NCBI GenBank assembly: GCA_041485845.1
Contig: JBGPKH010000595.1
Span: forward strand, 1 to 5,649
Source: OMOG01 sp041485845
GTDB taxonomy: Bacteria > Acidobacteriota > Terriglobia > Bryobacterales > Bryobacteraceae
DNA length: 5,649 nt
Direction of reading: 5' to 3'
Positions 1 to 5,649 of this stretch are shown here, one piece after another. Made by a program: the position numbers and the translations under genes. The notes beneath the pieces were generated by a model. The model was not told where the DNA came from, made no database searches, and saw nothing but the letters and a program-made list of their open reading frames with translations. Position 1 is the stretch's first letter; each line of letters starts with the position of its first letter.

Positions 1-460
1 GGCATCGCCCATCTTTCGCTGGAGCACGGGCAACCTGACTTCGGCGACCTACGGTACCGACGTTGCGCTGACCGGCGCCAACAACCAGAGGGCGCAACAG
101 GTCCTGTCCAACGTCTACGGCGACGGCAGCGTCACCAATTACCTGAATCTCAACGCGTTTCTGGCGCCGGCATCGGCGCCCGCAGGCGTATACGCTACCA
201 CGAGGCCGTATACCATAGCCGGTCCGCCCGTGATGAACCTCGACCTGGCGCTCTCTCGGAACTTCAAGCTTCGTGAACGCGGCACCATGACCTTCCGGGC
301 CGAGGCATTCAATCTGCCGAACAGCGTCATGTTCGGGCCGCCGACCGCCGCTCTCAACAGCACGAATTTCGGGCGTCTCGCGCCGCGGGTCCAGAGCACC
401 GCGCCCGGTGACACATCTACGGCACGCATCATGCAGTTCGCGATCAAGTATGCGTTCTGA
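1..460 (+). CDS. TonB-dependent receptor (Oar-like), C-terminal fragment
   Basis: This is the 3' end of a gene cut by the left edge. The frame is open from base 2 to the TGA at 458-460, giving 152 residues. The sequence fits the last strands of an outer-membrane beta-barrel. It has alternating hydrophobic residues in 'MNLDLALSRNFKL' and 'MTFRAEAFNLPN', then an 'NFGRL...PR' turn and a final strand 'RIMQFAIKYAF' ending in Phe, the usual signal for outer-membrane barrel insertion. In the large acidobacterial receptors with an N-terminal carboxypeptidase-regulatory-like domain, this 'FNxxN ... FGRI ... R.MQFALKY.F' ending is characteristic. Such proteins use TonB energy to take large or scarce substrates across the outer membrane; the ligand is unknown here. 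The plug and N-terminal domains lie outside the window. The receptor precedes the PQQ dehydrogenase by 61 bases on the same strand, so the two may be co-expressed. Confidence 0.86.
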   Translation, partial: ASPIFRWSTGNLTSATYGTDVALTGANNQRAQQVLSNVYGDGSVTNYLNLNAFLAPASAPAGVYATTRPYTIAGPPVMNLDLALSRNFKLRERGTMTFRAEAFNLPNSVMFGPPTAALNSTNFGRLAPRVQSTAPGDTSTARIMQFAIKYAF

Positions 461-502
461 GCCGCGACCAAAGGGAGCGGTCCTCGAAACCATGTACTTA
501 CT

Positions 503-508
503 AAGGGA
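503..508 (+). promoter_or_regulatory. Possible ribosome binding site for the PQQ dehydrogenase
   Basis: The purine run AAGGGA lies 13 bases before the ATG at 522. The match to the Shine-Dalgarno core is partial and the spacing somewhat long. It is the best candidate before this start. No convincing promoter or hairpin terminator is visible in the 61-base gap (461-521). Confidence 0.4.
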
Positions 509-521
509 TACTGAATAACCT

Positions 522-2459
522 ATGCGAGTCTCTAGCATCGCGCTAAGCGCTGTCGCCCTCGTGGGGACGGCATTTGGTCAGAACGATTGGCCCACCTTCG
601 GACACGATCCGGGCGGCACTCGCTATTCCACCCTCAAGCAGATTGATGCGAAGAACGTAACCAAGCTGGTCCGGGCCTGGACCTATCACATGACCGTTGA
701 TGGCGCTCCGGTCACCGCTCCTGCCGCCCCCGGCGACTCAGCCGCGGGCGACGCCCCCGCCGGACGAGGGCGTGGCGGCCGCGGGGGCCGTGGCGGCGGT
801 GGCGGCAGGAATTCGGAAGTCGTGCCTCTGGTCATCAACGGCGTCATGTACATCACCACAGGCTACGGCCGCGTGGTCGCACTCGAACCGGAGACCGCCA
901 AGGAGATCTGGACCTACGAAGTGAAGGATGGCGCGCCCGCAACACGCGGATTGGAGTATTGGGCCGGCGACAACCAGTCTCCCGCCATTGTCTTTTTCGG
1001 CACCTCCAGCGGCAAGCTCTACGCGCTGAACGCCAAGACCGGCAAACCGGTTCCTGGCTTCGGCAATGAAGGCATCGTGGATATGAAGCCCGGCGCGTTG
1101 AACGGTGTGGCCAACGCTTCATTTGGGCTGTCCTCTCCTCCGATCGTATACAAGAATGTTGTAATCACCGGCGCGCACGTACAGGAAGGACCGAGCATCG
1201 GCGCGGCCGGCGATACCCGTGCGTGGGACACGCACACCGGCAAACTCGTCTGGACGTTTCATTCCGTGCCCCGGCCCGGCGAGACCGGAAGCGACACCTG
1301 GAAGGGCGACGACTGGAAAAACCGCTCCGGCGCCAACGTGTGGGGCATGTTCACCATCGACGCCGAACGTGGCATCGTCTACATGCCATTCGGAGAGACG
1401 ACCTCCGATTATTGGGGCGGTGACCGGCCCGGCCCTAATCTTTTCGGCACCTCGCTGGTGGCGGTCGATGCGCTGACCGGCAAGCTCAAGTGGTATTTCC
1501 AGGTGGTGCATCACGACACCTGGGACTACGACCTCTGCGCGCCTCCGATTCTCTTCGATGTCACCCAAAAGGGGAAAAAGATTCCGGCCGTCGGGGTACT
1601 GACCAAGAGCGGATATGTGTACATCCTGAACCGCGTAACGGGAGAGCCGGTCTTCGGCGTGGAAGAGAGAAAGGTTCCGGTAGACGATGCGTTACCCGGG
1701 GACCAGGCTTGGCCGACGCAGCCCTTCCCCCTCAAGCCGCCCGCGCTGGCCCGCACCAGTTTCAAGCGGGAAGACCTGACCACCGTGACGCCGGAGCTCA
1801 ACAAGTTCTGCACCGAGTTGTTCGACAGCATTCCTGGCGGTCTGCACGCAGTCGGTCCCTTCACGCATTACTCGACGGCGCCCAGCGTGATTTTTCCCAG
1901 TTCCATCGGCGGGGGAAACTGGAACCCGCCATCTTTCGACCCCGGATTGGGATACCTGTTCGTCAACACTATGGATTTCGGCAGCCTGAACACGATGGTG
2001 AGGAGCGCCGACGGCTCGCGGTATAGCCGCAGCGGATACAACGGGATCAATCGCTTCTGGGAGCCCGAGAGTAACATGCCGTGCAATCAGCCGCCCTGGG
2101 GACGCCTCTTCGCCATCAATGTGAACACCGGCGATATCGCCTGGCAAACCACGCTCGGGATCAGCGAGAGTCTTCCGCCCGGCAAGCAGAACACCGGCAG
2201 GCCCAATATTGGCGGATCGCTGGCCACGGCTGGAGGGCTGGTGTTCATCGGCGCCACCGATGACAGCCGGTTCCGGGCTTTCGATTCCAAGACCGGCAAA
2301 GAACTGTGGGTGACGAAGATCGATGCCGGCGCTCATTCGGCCCCCATCACGTTTCAGGGGAAAGACGGAAAGCAGTACGTAGTCATCACCGCTACCGGCG
2401 GCGGCTTCCTCGGCGACCGGAGCCGGGCAGACACTATAATTGCTTATGCGCTTCCATAA
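522..2459 (+). CDS. Secreted PQQ-dependent dehydrogenase (membrane glucose/quinate dehydrogenase-like fold)
   Basis: This is a 645-residue quinoprotein that would oxidise an alcohol, sugar or polyol in the periplasm using pyrroloquinoline quinone. Residues 1-19 form a signal peptide (likely cut at AFG|Q). The mature part opens with 'WPTFGHDPGGTRYS', the usual start of this family. At least seven beta-propeller 'D..TGK..W' type repeats can be seen (near residues 121, 172, 236, 315, 369, 533 and 590). Judged from my memory of E. coli membrane glucose dehydrogenase (Gcd), the following match: 'HHDTWDYDL' (330-338), where D335 fits the catalytic Asp; 'TKSGYVYILNR' (361-371), where K362 lies 27 residues later as in Gcd; R142-G143; 'PCNQPPWG' (C521); and the closing 'NIGGSLAT' (562 on) with 'GKQYVVITA'. 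Unlike Gcd it has no N-terminal membrane helices. It has no CxxCH heme site and no adjacent Cys pair as in methanol dehydrogenase, so it needs an external electron acceptor. The heme protein encoded directly downstream is a candidate. The substrate cannot be assigned. A Gly/Arg-rich insert sits at 80-96. Confidence 0.9.
   Translation: MRVSSIALSAVALVGTAFGQNDWPTFGHDPGGTRYSTLKQIDAKNVTKLVRAWTYHMTVDGAPVTAPAAPGDSAAGDAPAGRGRGGRGGRGGGGGRNSEVVPLVINGVMYITTGYGRVVALEPETAKEIWTYEVKDGAPATRGLEYWAGDNQSPAIVFFGTSSGKLYALNAKTGKPVPGFGNEGIVDMKPGALNGVANASFGLSSPPIVYKNVVITGAHVQEGPSIGAAGDTRAWDTHTGKLVWTFHSVPRPGETGSDTWKGDDWKNRSGANVWGMFTIDAERGIVYMPFGETTSDYWGGDRPGPNLFGTSLVAVDALTGKLKWYFQVVHHDTWDYDLCAPPILFDVTQKGKKIPAVGVLTKSGYVYILNRVTGEPVFGVEERKVPVDDALPGDQAWPTQPFPLKPPALARTSFKREDLTTVTPELNKFCTELFDSIPGGLHAVGPFTHYSTAPSVIFPSSIGGGNWNPPSFDPGLGYLFVNTMDFGSLNTMVRSADGSRYSRSGYNGINRFWEPESNMPCNQPPWGRLFAINVNTGDIAWQTTLGISESLPPGKQNTGRPNIGGSLATAGGLVFIGATDDSRFRAFDSKTGKELWVTKIDAGAHSAPITFQGKDGKQYVVITATGGGFLGDRSRADTIIAYALP
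759..809 (+). repeat. Gly/Arg-rich low-complexity insert in the PQQ dehydrogenase
   Basis: These codons encode residues 80-96, with GRG/RGG units running into five Gly in a row. They follow a Pro/Ala-rich stretch (about 62-80, 'APVTAPAAPG'). Together they separate the N-terminal strand 'RAWTYHM' from 'VVPLVINGVMYITTG', which lie close together in ordinary members of the family. At DNA level this is a run of imperfect GGC/CGT/GGT triplets, which could expand or contract. A flexible surface loop is the likely result. Its role is unknown. Confidence 0.75.
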
Positions 2460-2904
2460 GTCATTGAGCGGTGCTGCCTTCGCGTTGTGTCTGCTGCCCG
2501 CCGCGGGTCAGTCACACTTGCCTGCCTCCCCGGGCAGAGAAGCGACGCAAAGGATCTGCGGAACCTGTCATGAGATTGAAGCGGTAATTGCCAGCCGGCG
2601 GACCCGGATCGGCTGGGAGCAGATGACGGAGGAAATGATCGGCCGTGGAGCGGAGGGGTCCGCTGAGGAAATGGCTGCGGTGGTTGCGTATCTCACTGAG
2701 TATTTCGGAAAAGTGAATGTGAATACGGCGCCGGCGGCGGAATTGGAGAAGTTACTGGACTTTTCCGCGAAGGAAGCGCAGGCCGTTGTAGTCTATCGGG
2801 AACGAAACGGCAAGATCAAAGACTTTGAAGACTTGAAAAAAGTCCCAGGGGTGAGTACGGAAAAGCTTCAGGCAAAACGGGGCCTGATCGCTTTTGGTCA
2901 GTAA
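2446..2904 (+). CDS. Secreted c-type heme protein fused to a ComEA-like helix-hairpin-helix domain
   Basis: The product has 152 residues. Residues 1-21 look like a signal peptide (MRFHK start, hydrophobic core, AAG|Q cut). C15 lacks a proper lipobox, so a lipoprotein is unlikely. Residues 38-42 are CGTCH, a covalent heme c site. The following 'RTRIGW' (52-57), M64 and 'GA' (68-69) match small heme domains of the quinohemoprotein amine dehydrogenase alpha-subunit type, with M64 a plausible axial ligand. From V90 the protein changes to a ComEA-type HhH domain: 'VNVNTAPAAELE', 'VVYRERNGKIKDFEDLKKVPGV', then an amphipathic end. ComEA binds DNA, but nothing else here points to DNA uptake. The ATG at 2446 lies inside the last codons of the PQQ gene (14-base overlap, different frame), suggesting translational coupling; a TTG at 2440 in the same frame is a less likely start. 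No clear ribosome binding site precedes it. Electron transfer from the PQQ enzyme is inferred from position only. Confidence 0.82.
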   Translation: MRFHKSLSGAAFALCLLPAAGQSHLPASPGREATQRICGTCHEIEAVIASRRTRIGWEQMTEEMIGRGAEGSAEEMAAVVAYLTEYFGKVNVNTAPAAELEKLLDFSAKEAQAVVVYRERNGKIKDFEDLKKVPGVSTEKLQAKRGLIAFGQ

Positions 2905-2906
2905 GC

Positions 2907-2912
2907 GAGGTG
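2907..2912 (+). promoter_or_regulatory. Ribosome binding site for the ThDP enzyme
   Basis: GAGGTG lies 10 bases before the ATG at 2923 and within the 18-base gap after the heme/HhH gene. It is a good Shine-Dalgarno match and supports 2923 as the start, because no other credible start codon lies nearby. Confidence 0.6.
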
Positions 2913-2922
2913 TCTGAGAATC

Positions 2923-4698
2923 ATGGGTAATGGCAGGAACATAGCAACGATACAGGAACTCGACAAAGCGGCGGCCGGAACGCGAATCGCTTCTTATCTC
3001 CTGGCGGATTATCTGGAGCAACTCGGGGTGGAGGTGATCTTCGGTCTCTGCGGCCACACCGTCATTGCGTTCCTGGACGCCCTGGGCAAGAGCCGGATCC
3101 GATTCATCTCGACCCGCCACGAGCAGGTTGCGGCACATGCCGCGGATGGTTACGCACGGGCGTCGGGAAAACCCGGTGTGCTGCTGACCCACCTCGGGCC
3201 CGGCCTGATCAATGCGGCCACCGGAGTAGCCAACGCCGCGCTGGACTCCATCCCCATGGTGGTGATCGCCGGCGACGTGCCGTCCCACTACTTCGGCCGG
3301 CATCCGCACCAGGAAGTCAATCTTCACATGGACGCGGATCAGTTCGAGATCTACCGGCCCTTCTGCAAACGCATCTACCGCGTGGACCGGCCAGCGGATC
3401 TCCCGCGCATCGTCGAGCGCGCGTTTCACCTTTCCCAAACGGGACGGCCCGGTCCGGTGCTTGTGGATGTCCCCATGGACATCTTCTCCGCCGATCTGCC
3501 GGTGGACGCTTTCGGGAAATTCCCTGCGCCGGTGGCGCGGCCCGCCATGGAGCCTGCCGCGGTCGCGCAGATCGTCGACGCGCTGGCCCAGGCCAGGCAT
3601 CCGGTGATCTATGCCGGCGGCGGAGTTCTGTCCTCCGGAGCAACCGCCGAGCTCGCGGCTCTCGCCGAAGCGCTGGAAATCCCGGTGGCCCACACCCTGA
3701 TGGGCAAAGGGTGCATGCACGAGAATCATCCCCTGCTGCTGGGCATGACCGGATTCTGGGGCACGCCGATCGCCAACGAGATGTGCCGCGAAGCCGACCT
3801 GATCCTGGCCGTCGGAACGCGCCTCGCGGAAGCGTCATCGAGCTCCTGGGACCCGCGCTTCACGTTCGCGATTCCTCCGGCGCGGCTGCTGCACATCGAT
3901 ATCGATCCCGCGGAGATCGGCCGCAACTTCCCCACTAAGTTTGGAGTGGTTGCCGACGCCAGGCTGGCCCTCGGATCCCTGGCCGGCGCGGCGCGCGGCA
4001 AGAGCCACCGGCGCCGCGGCGACGTGCGCCTGCGGATTTCGCTCGGCCGCCGCGAGTTCGCCGAAAACTGGGCTCACCAGCGCGACTCGGATCAGTTTCC
4101 GCTGCGCCCGGAGCGCATCCTCGCCGAACTCCGAAAGGCCGTCCCGGAAGACGGCTTTATCGTGACGGATGTCGGTTGGAACAAGAATGGCGTCGGGCAA
4201 CAGTTCCCGATCACGGTTCCGGGCACCTTCATCACGCCCAGCGGCCTCGCCACCATGGGATTCGGCCCCTCGGCCGTGCTCGGCGTCAAGATGGCGCAGC
4301 CCAAGCGCGCCGCCGTGGCGCTCGTCGGCGACGGAGCCTTTGGCAGCAACCCCTCGGTGGTTGCGACAGCCATGGAGGCGAACCTTCCCGCGGTCTGGGT
4401 GGTCATGGACAACACCGCGTTCGGCACCATCGCCGGGTTGGAGAAGATGCACTATGGCTGGAGCTTCGGCTGCCTGTTCGAGCGCAATGGTGAGCCGTAC
4501 GCCGTGGACTACGCAGCCATGGCGCGCGCCTGCGGGGCCCGCGGCATTTCGGTGAAGTCAGCCGGCGAACTGGCTCCGGCCCTCCAGGAGGCCCTGGCCT
4601 CGGATCTTCCAACCGTGATTCAGGTGCCGATGGAGAACGTTCCCACTCCGACGCCCGGCCACTGGAACATCAACGACATCTACCGTCAAGGTTCGTGA
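2923..4698 (+). CDS. Thiamine-diphosphate-dependent enzyme, acetolactate synthase/benzoylformate decarboxylase superfamily
   Basis: This 591-residue protein is of normal length for the family and has no signal peptide, so it is cytoplasmic. The three domains are in the usual order. The N-terminal PYR domain (about 20-190) has the catalytic Glu E67 in 'RHEQVAAHAADGYAR', which activates the cofactor, and 'GPGLINAATGVANA'. The central domain (about 205-355) shows 'VIYAGGGV' and 'HIDIDPAEIGR' (324-334). The C-terminal PP domain has the ThDP/Mg motif G469-D470-G471 with D496-N497. The family decarboxylates or joins 2-oxo acids. True acetolactate synthase has 'YPGG' near the active site. Here it is 'GLCGH' (41-45), and there is a His-rich loop at 122-135, so I would not call it ilvB. 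It more likely belongs to the broad group annotated only as 'thiamine pyrophosphate-binding protein'. No small regulatory subunit gene is adjacent, which also argues against biosynthetic acetolactate synthase. It lies 18 bases after the heme/HhH gene and is probably in the same transcript. Substrate unknown. Confidence 0.88.
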   Translation: MGNGRNIATIQELDKAAAGTRIASYLLADYLEQLGVEVIFGLCGHTVIAFLDALGKSRIRFISTRHEQVAAHAADGYARASGKPGVLLTHLGPGLINAATGVANAALDSIPMVVIAGDVPSHYFGRHPHQEVNLHMDADQFEIYRPFCKRIYRVDRPADLPRIVERAFHLSQTGRPGPVLVDVPMDIFSADLPVDAFGKFPAPVARPAMEPAAVAQIVDALAQARHPVIYAGGGVLSSGATAELAALAEALEIPVAHTLMGKGCMHENHPLLLGMTGFWGTPIANEMCREADLILAVGTRLAEASSSSWDPRFTFAIPPARLLHIDIDPAEIGRNFPTKFGVVADARLALGSLAGAARGKSHRRRGDVRLRISLGRREFAENWAHQRDSDQFPLRPERILAELRKAVPEDGFIVTDVGWNKNGVGQQFPITVPGTFITPSGLATMGFGPSAVLGVKMAQPKRAAVALVGDGAFGSNPSVVATAMEANLPAVWVVMDNTAFGTIAGLEKMHYGWSFGCLFERNGEPYAVDYAAMARACGARGISVKSAGELAPALQEALASDLPTVIQVPMENVPTPTPGHWNINDIYRQGS

Positions 4699-4709
4699 CC
4701 GCAGCAGCG
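4699..4709. other. Eleven-base convergent intergenic gap
   Basis: The stop codons of the ThDP enzyme (+) and the TPR protein (-) are separated by only 11 bases. I see no hairpin followed by a T run here or just inside either gene end, so transcripts from both sides may overlap at their 3' ends. Confidence 0.6.
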
Positions 4710-5649
4710 TTATTCCGGCAAACCGACCTTCTTGCGCAGCGCCTTCAGCCGCGGATCGCCCCGCAGGAATGCAAAGTTCGGGGAAATGAGAAAGTCCCTT
4801 CCTATCCGAGCCGGTCCCATGGGAACCATACGATCCAGCGCTTCAAACGTGCGGTCCTTGTCGCCCAAGGCGCCGAAGATCTGCGTTTTACTCGCGAGCC
4901 GGGGCAACATCGCTGCAATGCGCTCCGCATCCTCAAGGCGGCCGGCCTTGGCATAGGCAACGCCGAGTGCCTGCGCACCCGGTTCCATAAGATGGCTGCT
5001 CCACACCGCCTCCAGGATCCGGACGGCCTCTTCGTTTTCTCCCTGGCGCATCAGAACCTGTGCCCAACAGACACTCCGCTGCTGATCGTTCGCGGCCGCC
5101 TTCTGGCAGTGGGAATGCGCCTCATCAAACCGGCCCGCCGATCGGAGCGCCGTGTTTAACGCGCTGTGAGTTTGGGGTGAAAGCGGGCCGATTTCCTCCG
5201 CGATGCGCAACTGCCGAATCGCCTCTTCCATCCGGCCGAGAGGCAAAAGGAGGAACATCGCGAAATGGTCGCGCCACAGGAGGTCGCGCGGGGCGATCTC
5301 GATCGCGCGCCGGAAGCTGCGTTCCGCCGGCTCCCATTGGGCCTGGCGCGCCTGCATCATCCCCAGCGCGTAGTACGCATCGGCCGACCGAGGATCCAAT
5401 TGGGCCGCCTTCCCCGCTGCAGCCCATCCCTGGGCAATCATGTCTGCGCGCCCGGCCGCATCGAATCCATCGAACCCGGACCGAGCCGCATACCCTGCCG
5501 CGATGCCCGCGTAAGCGGGAGCAAACGAGGGATCCTTGGTAATCGCCTGGTGGAAGAGGTCGATGCTGCTCTCGATACCGCTCAAGCTGGGCAGCACTTC
5601 AAAGGCGCGTGCGCGAAGGTAGAGATCGTAGGCCGCGGAGCTGGTCTCA
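4710..5649 (-). CDS. TPR-repeat protein, C-terminal part (N-terminus beyond right edge)
   Basis: The frame is open from the right edge (first full codon begins at 5648) to the TAA at 4712-4710, giving 312 residues. A GTG at 5597 is in frame, but the open frame continues upstream with 'AYDLYLRAR', so that GTG is not the true start. Five to seven tetratricopeptide repeats are visible, for example 'AITKDPSFAPAYAGIAAGYA', 'AAQLDPRSADAYYALG', 'AIEIAPRDLLWRDHFA', 'GRFDEAHSHCQKA' and 'GRLEDAERIAAM'. The end 'ALGDKDRTFEALDRM ... LRGDPRLKALRKKVGLPE' matches in style the closing segment of acidobacterial proteins in which a Ser/Thr kinase, adenylate-cyclase or winged-helix DNA-binding domain comes first, followed by an 'AYDLYLKGR' linker and TPRs. 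A signalling or regulatory role is therefore likely but rests on the unseen N-terminus. It converges on the + strand operon and is probably transcribed separately. Confidence 0.85.
   Translation of the reverse strand, partial: ETSSAAYDLYLRARAFEVLPSLSGIESSIDLFHQAITKDPSFAPAYAGIAAGYAARSGFDGFDAAGRADMIAQGWAAAGKAAQLDPRSADAYYALGMMQARQAQWEPAERSFRRAIEIAPRDLLWRDHFAMFLLLPLGRMEEAIRQLRIAEEIGPLSPQTHSALNTALRSAGRFDEAHSHCQKAAANDQQRSVCWAQVLMRQGENEEAVRILEAVWSSHLMEPGAQALGVAYAKAGRLEDAERIAAMLPRLASKTQIFGALGDKDRTFEALDRMVPMGPARIGRDFLISPNFAFLRGDPRLKALRKKVGLPE

Noticed and set aside
139..471. Antisense open frame over the receptor end
   Set aside because: The + strand translation matches an outer-membrane barrel end with a terminal Phe, and the antisense product has no recognisable features.
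492..518. Eight-codon open frame (ATG at 492, TAA at 516-518) just before the PQQ gene, a possible leader peptide
   Set aside because: It has no run of a single amino acid, no paired hairpins and only a distant purine run (470-477). A chance short frame is the simpler explanation.
461..521. Possible terminator or promoter in the gap between the receptor and the PQQ gene
   Set aside because: The only inverted match is a 4-base GACC/GGTC pair without a T run, and no paired -35/-10 elements are convincing.
1692..2336. Antisense open frame of about 214 codons inside the PQQ gene
   Set aside because: It is opposite conserved propeller sequence of the quinoprotein and shows no domain of its own.
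2446..2904. Calling the heme/HhH protein a competence protein ComEA
   Set aside because: It carries a heme c site absent from ComEA, has a changed first hairpin, and sits among oxidation genes with no competence genes nearby.
2752..3729. Long antisense open frame over the heme/HhH and ThDP genes
   Set aside because: Its product is rich in Arg, His and Gly with no recognisable domain, and it lies opposite well-supported coding sequence. Long antisense frames are common in high-GC genes.
2923..4698. Naming the ThDP enzyme ilvB (acetolactate synthase large subunit)
   Set aside because: The GLCGH segment and the His-rich loop differ from acetolactate synthase, and there is no adjacent regulatory subunit gene.

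Overview
The window looks like a piece of a high-GC genome of the phylum Acidobacteriota, probably related to the Solibacter/Bryobacter group. This is inferred from protein style, not from a marker gene. The signs are an Oar-like TonB-dependent receptor with a typical acidobacterial C-terminus, secreted proteins whose mature part begins with Gln after the signal peptide, a Gly/Arg-rich insert in a PQQ enzyme, and a TPR protein of the kind that usually follows a kinase or winged-helix domain in these bacteria. No RNA gene, insertion sequence, CRISPR array or integration site is visible.

Layout. On the + strand: the 3' end of a TonB-dependent outer-membrane receptor (to 460), a 61-base gap, a secreted PQQ-dependent dehydrogenase (522-2459), a small secreted protein joining a c-type heme site to a ComEA-like helix-hairpin-helix domain (2446-2904, overlapping the dehydrogenase by 14 bases), and a thiamine-diphosphate enzyme of the acetolactate synthase/benzoylformate decarboxylase superfamily (2923-4698, 18 bases downstream). 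On the - strand, converging with an 11-base gap, is the C-terminal part of a TPR-repeat protein (4710 to beyond the right edge).

How the genes may work together. The three central + strand genes are packed tightly enough to be one operon, and the receptor may be part of it. A reasonable model, which is inference, is a substrate-use locus. The receptor imports a compound into the periplasm, the PQQ enzyme oxidises an alcohol or sugar-like group there, the small heme protein may take the electrons, and the cytoplasmic ThDP enzyme acts on a 2-oxo acid or related product. The substrate cannot be read from the sequence. The most unusual item is the heme/HhH fusion protein, whose HhH half and the start of the next gene lie in a stretch of clearly lower GC than the surroundings.
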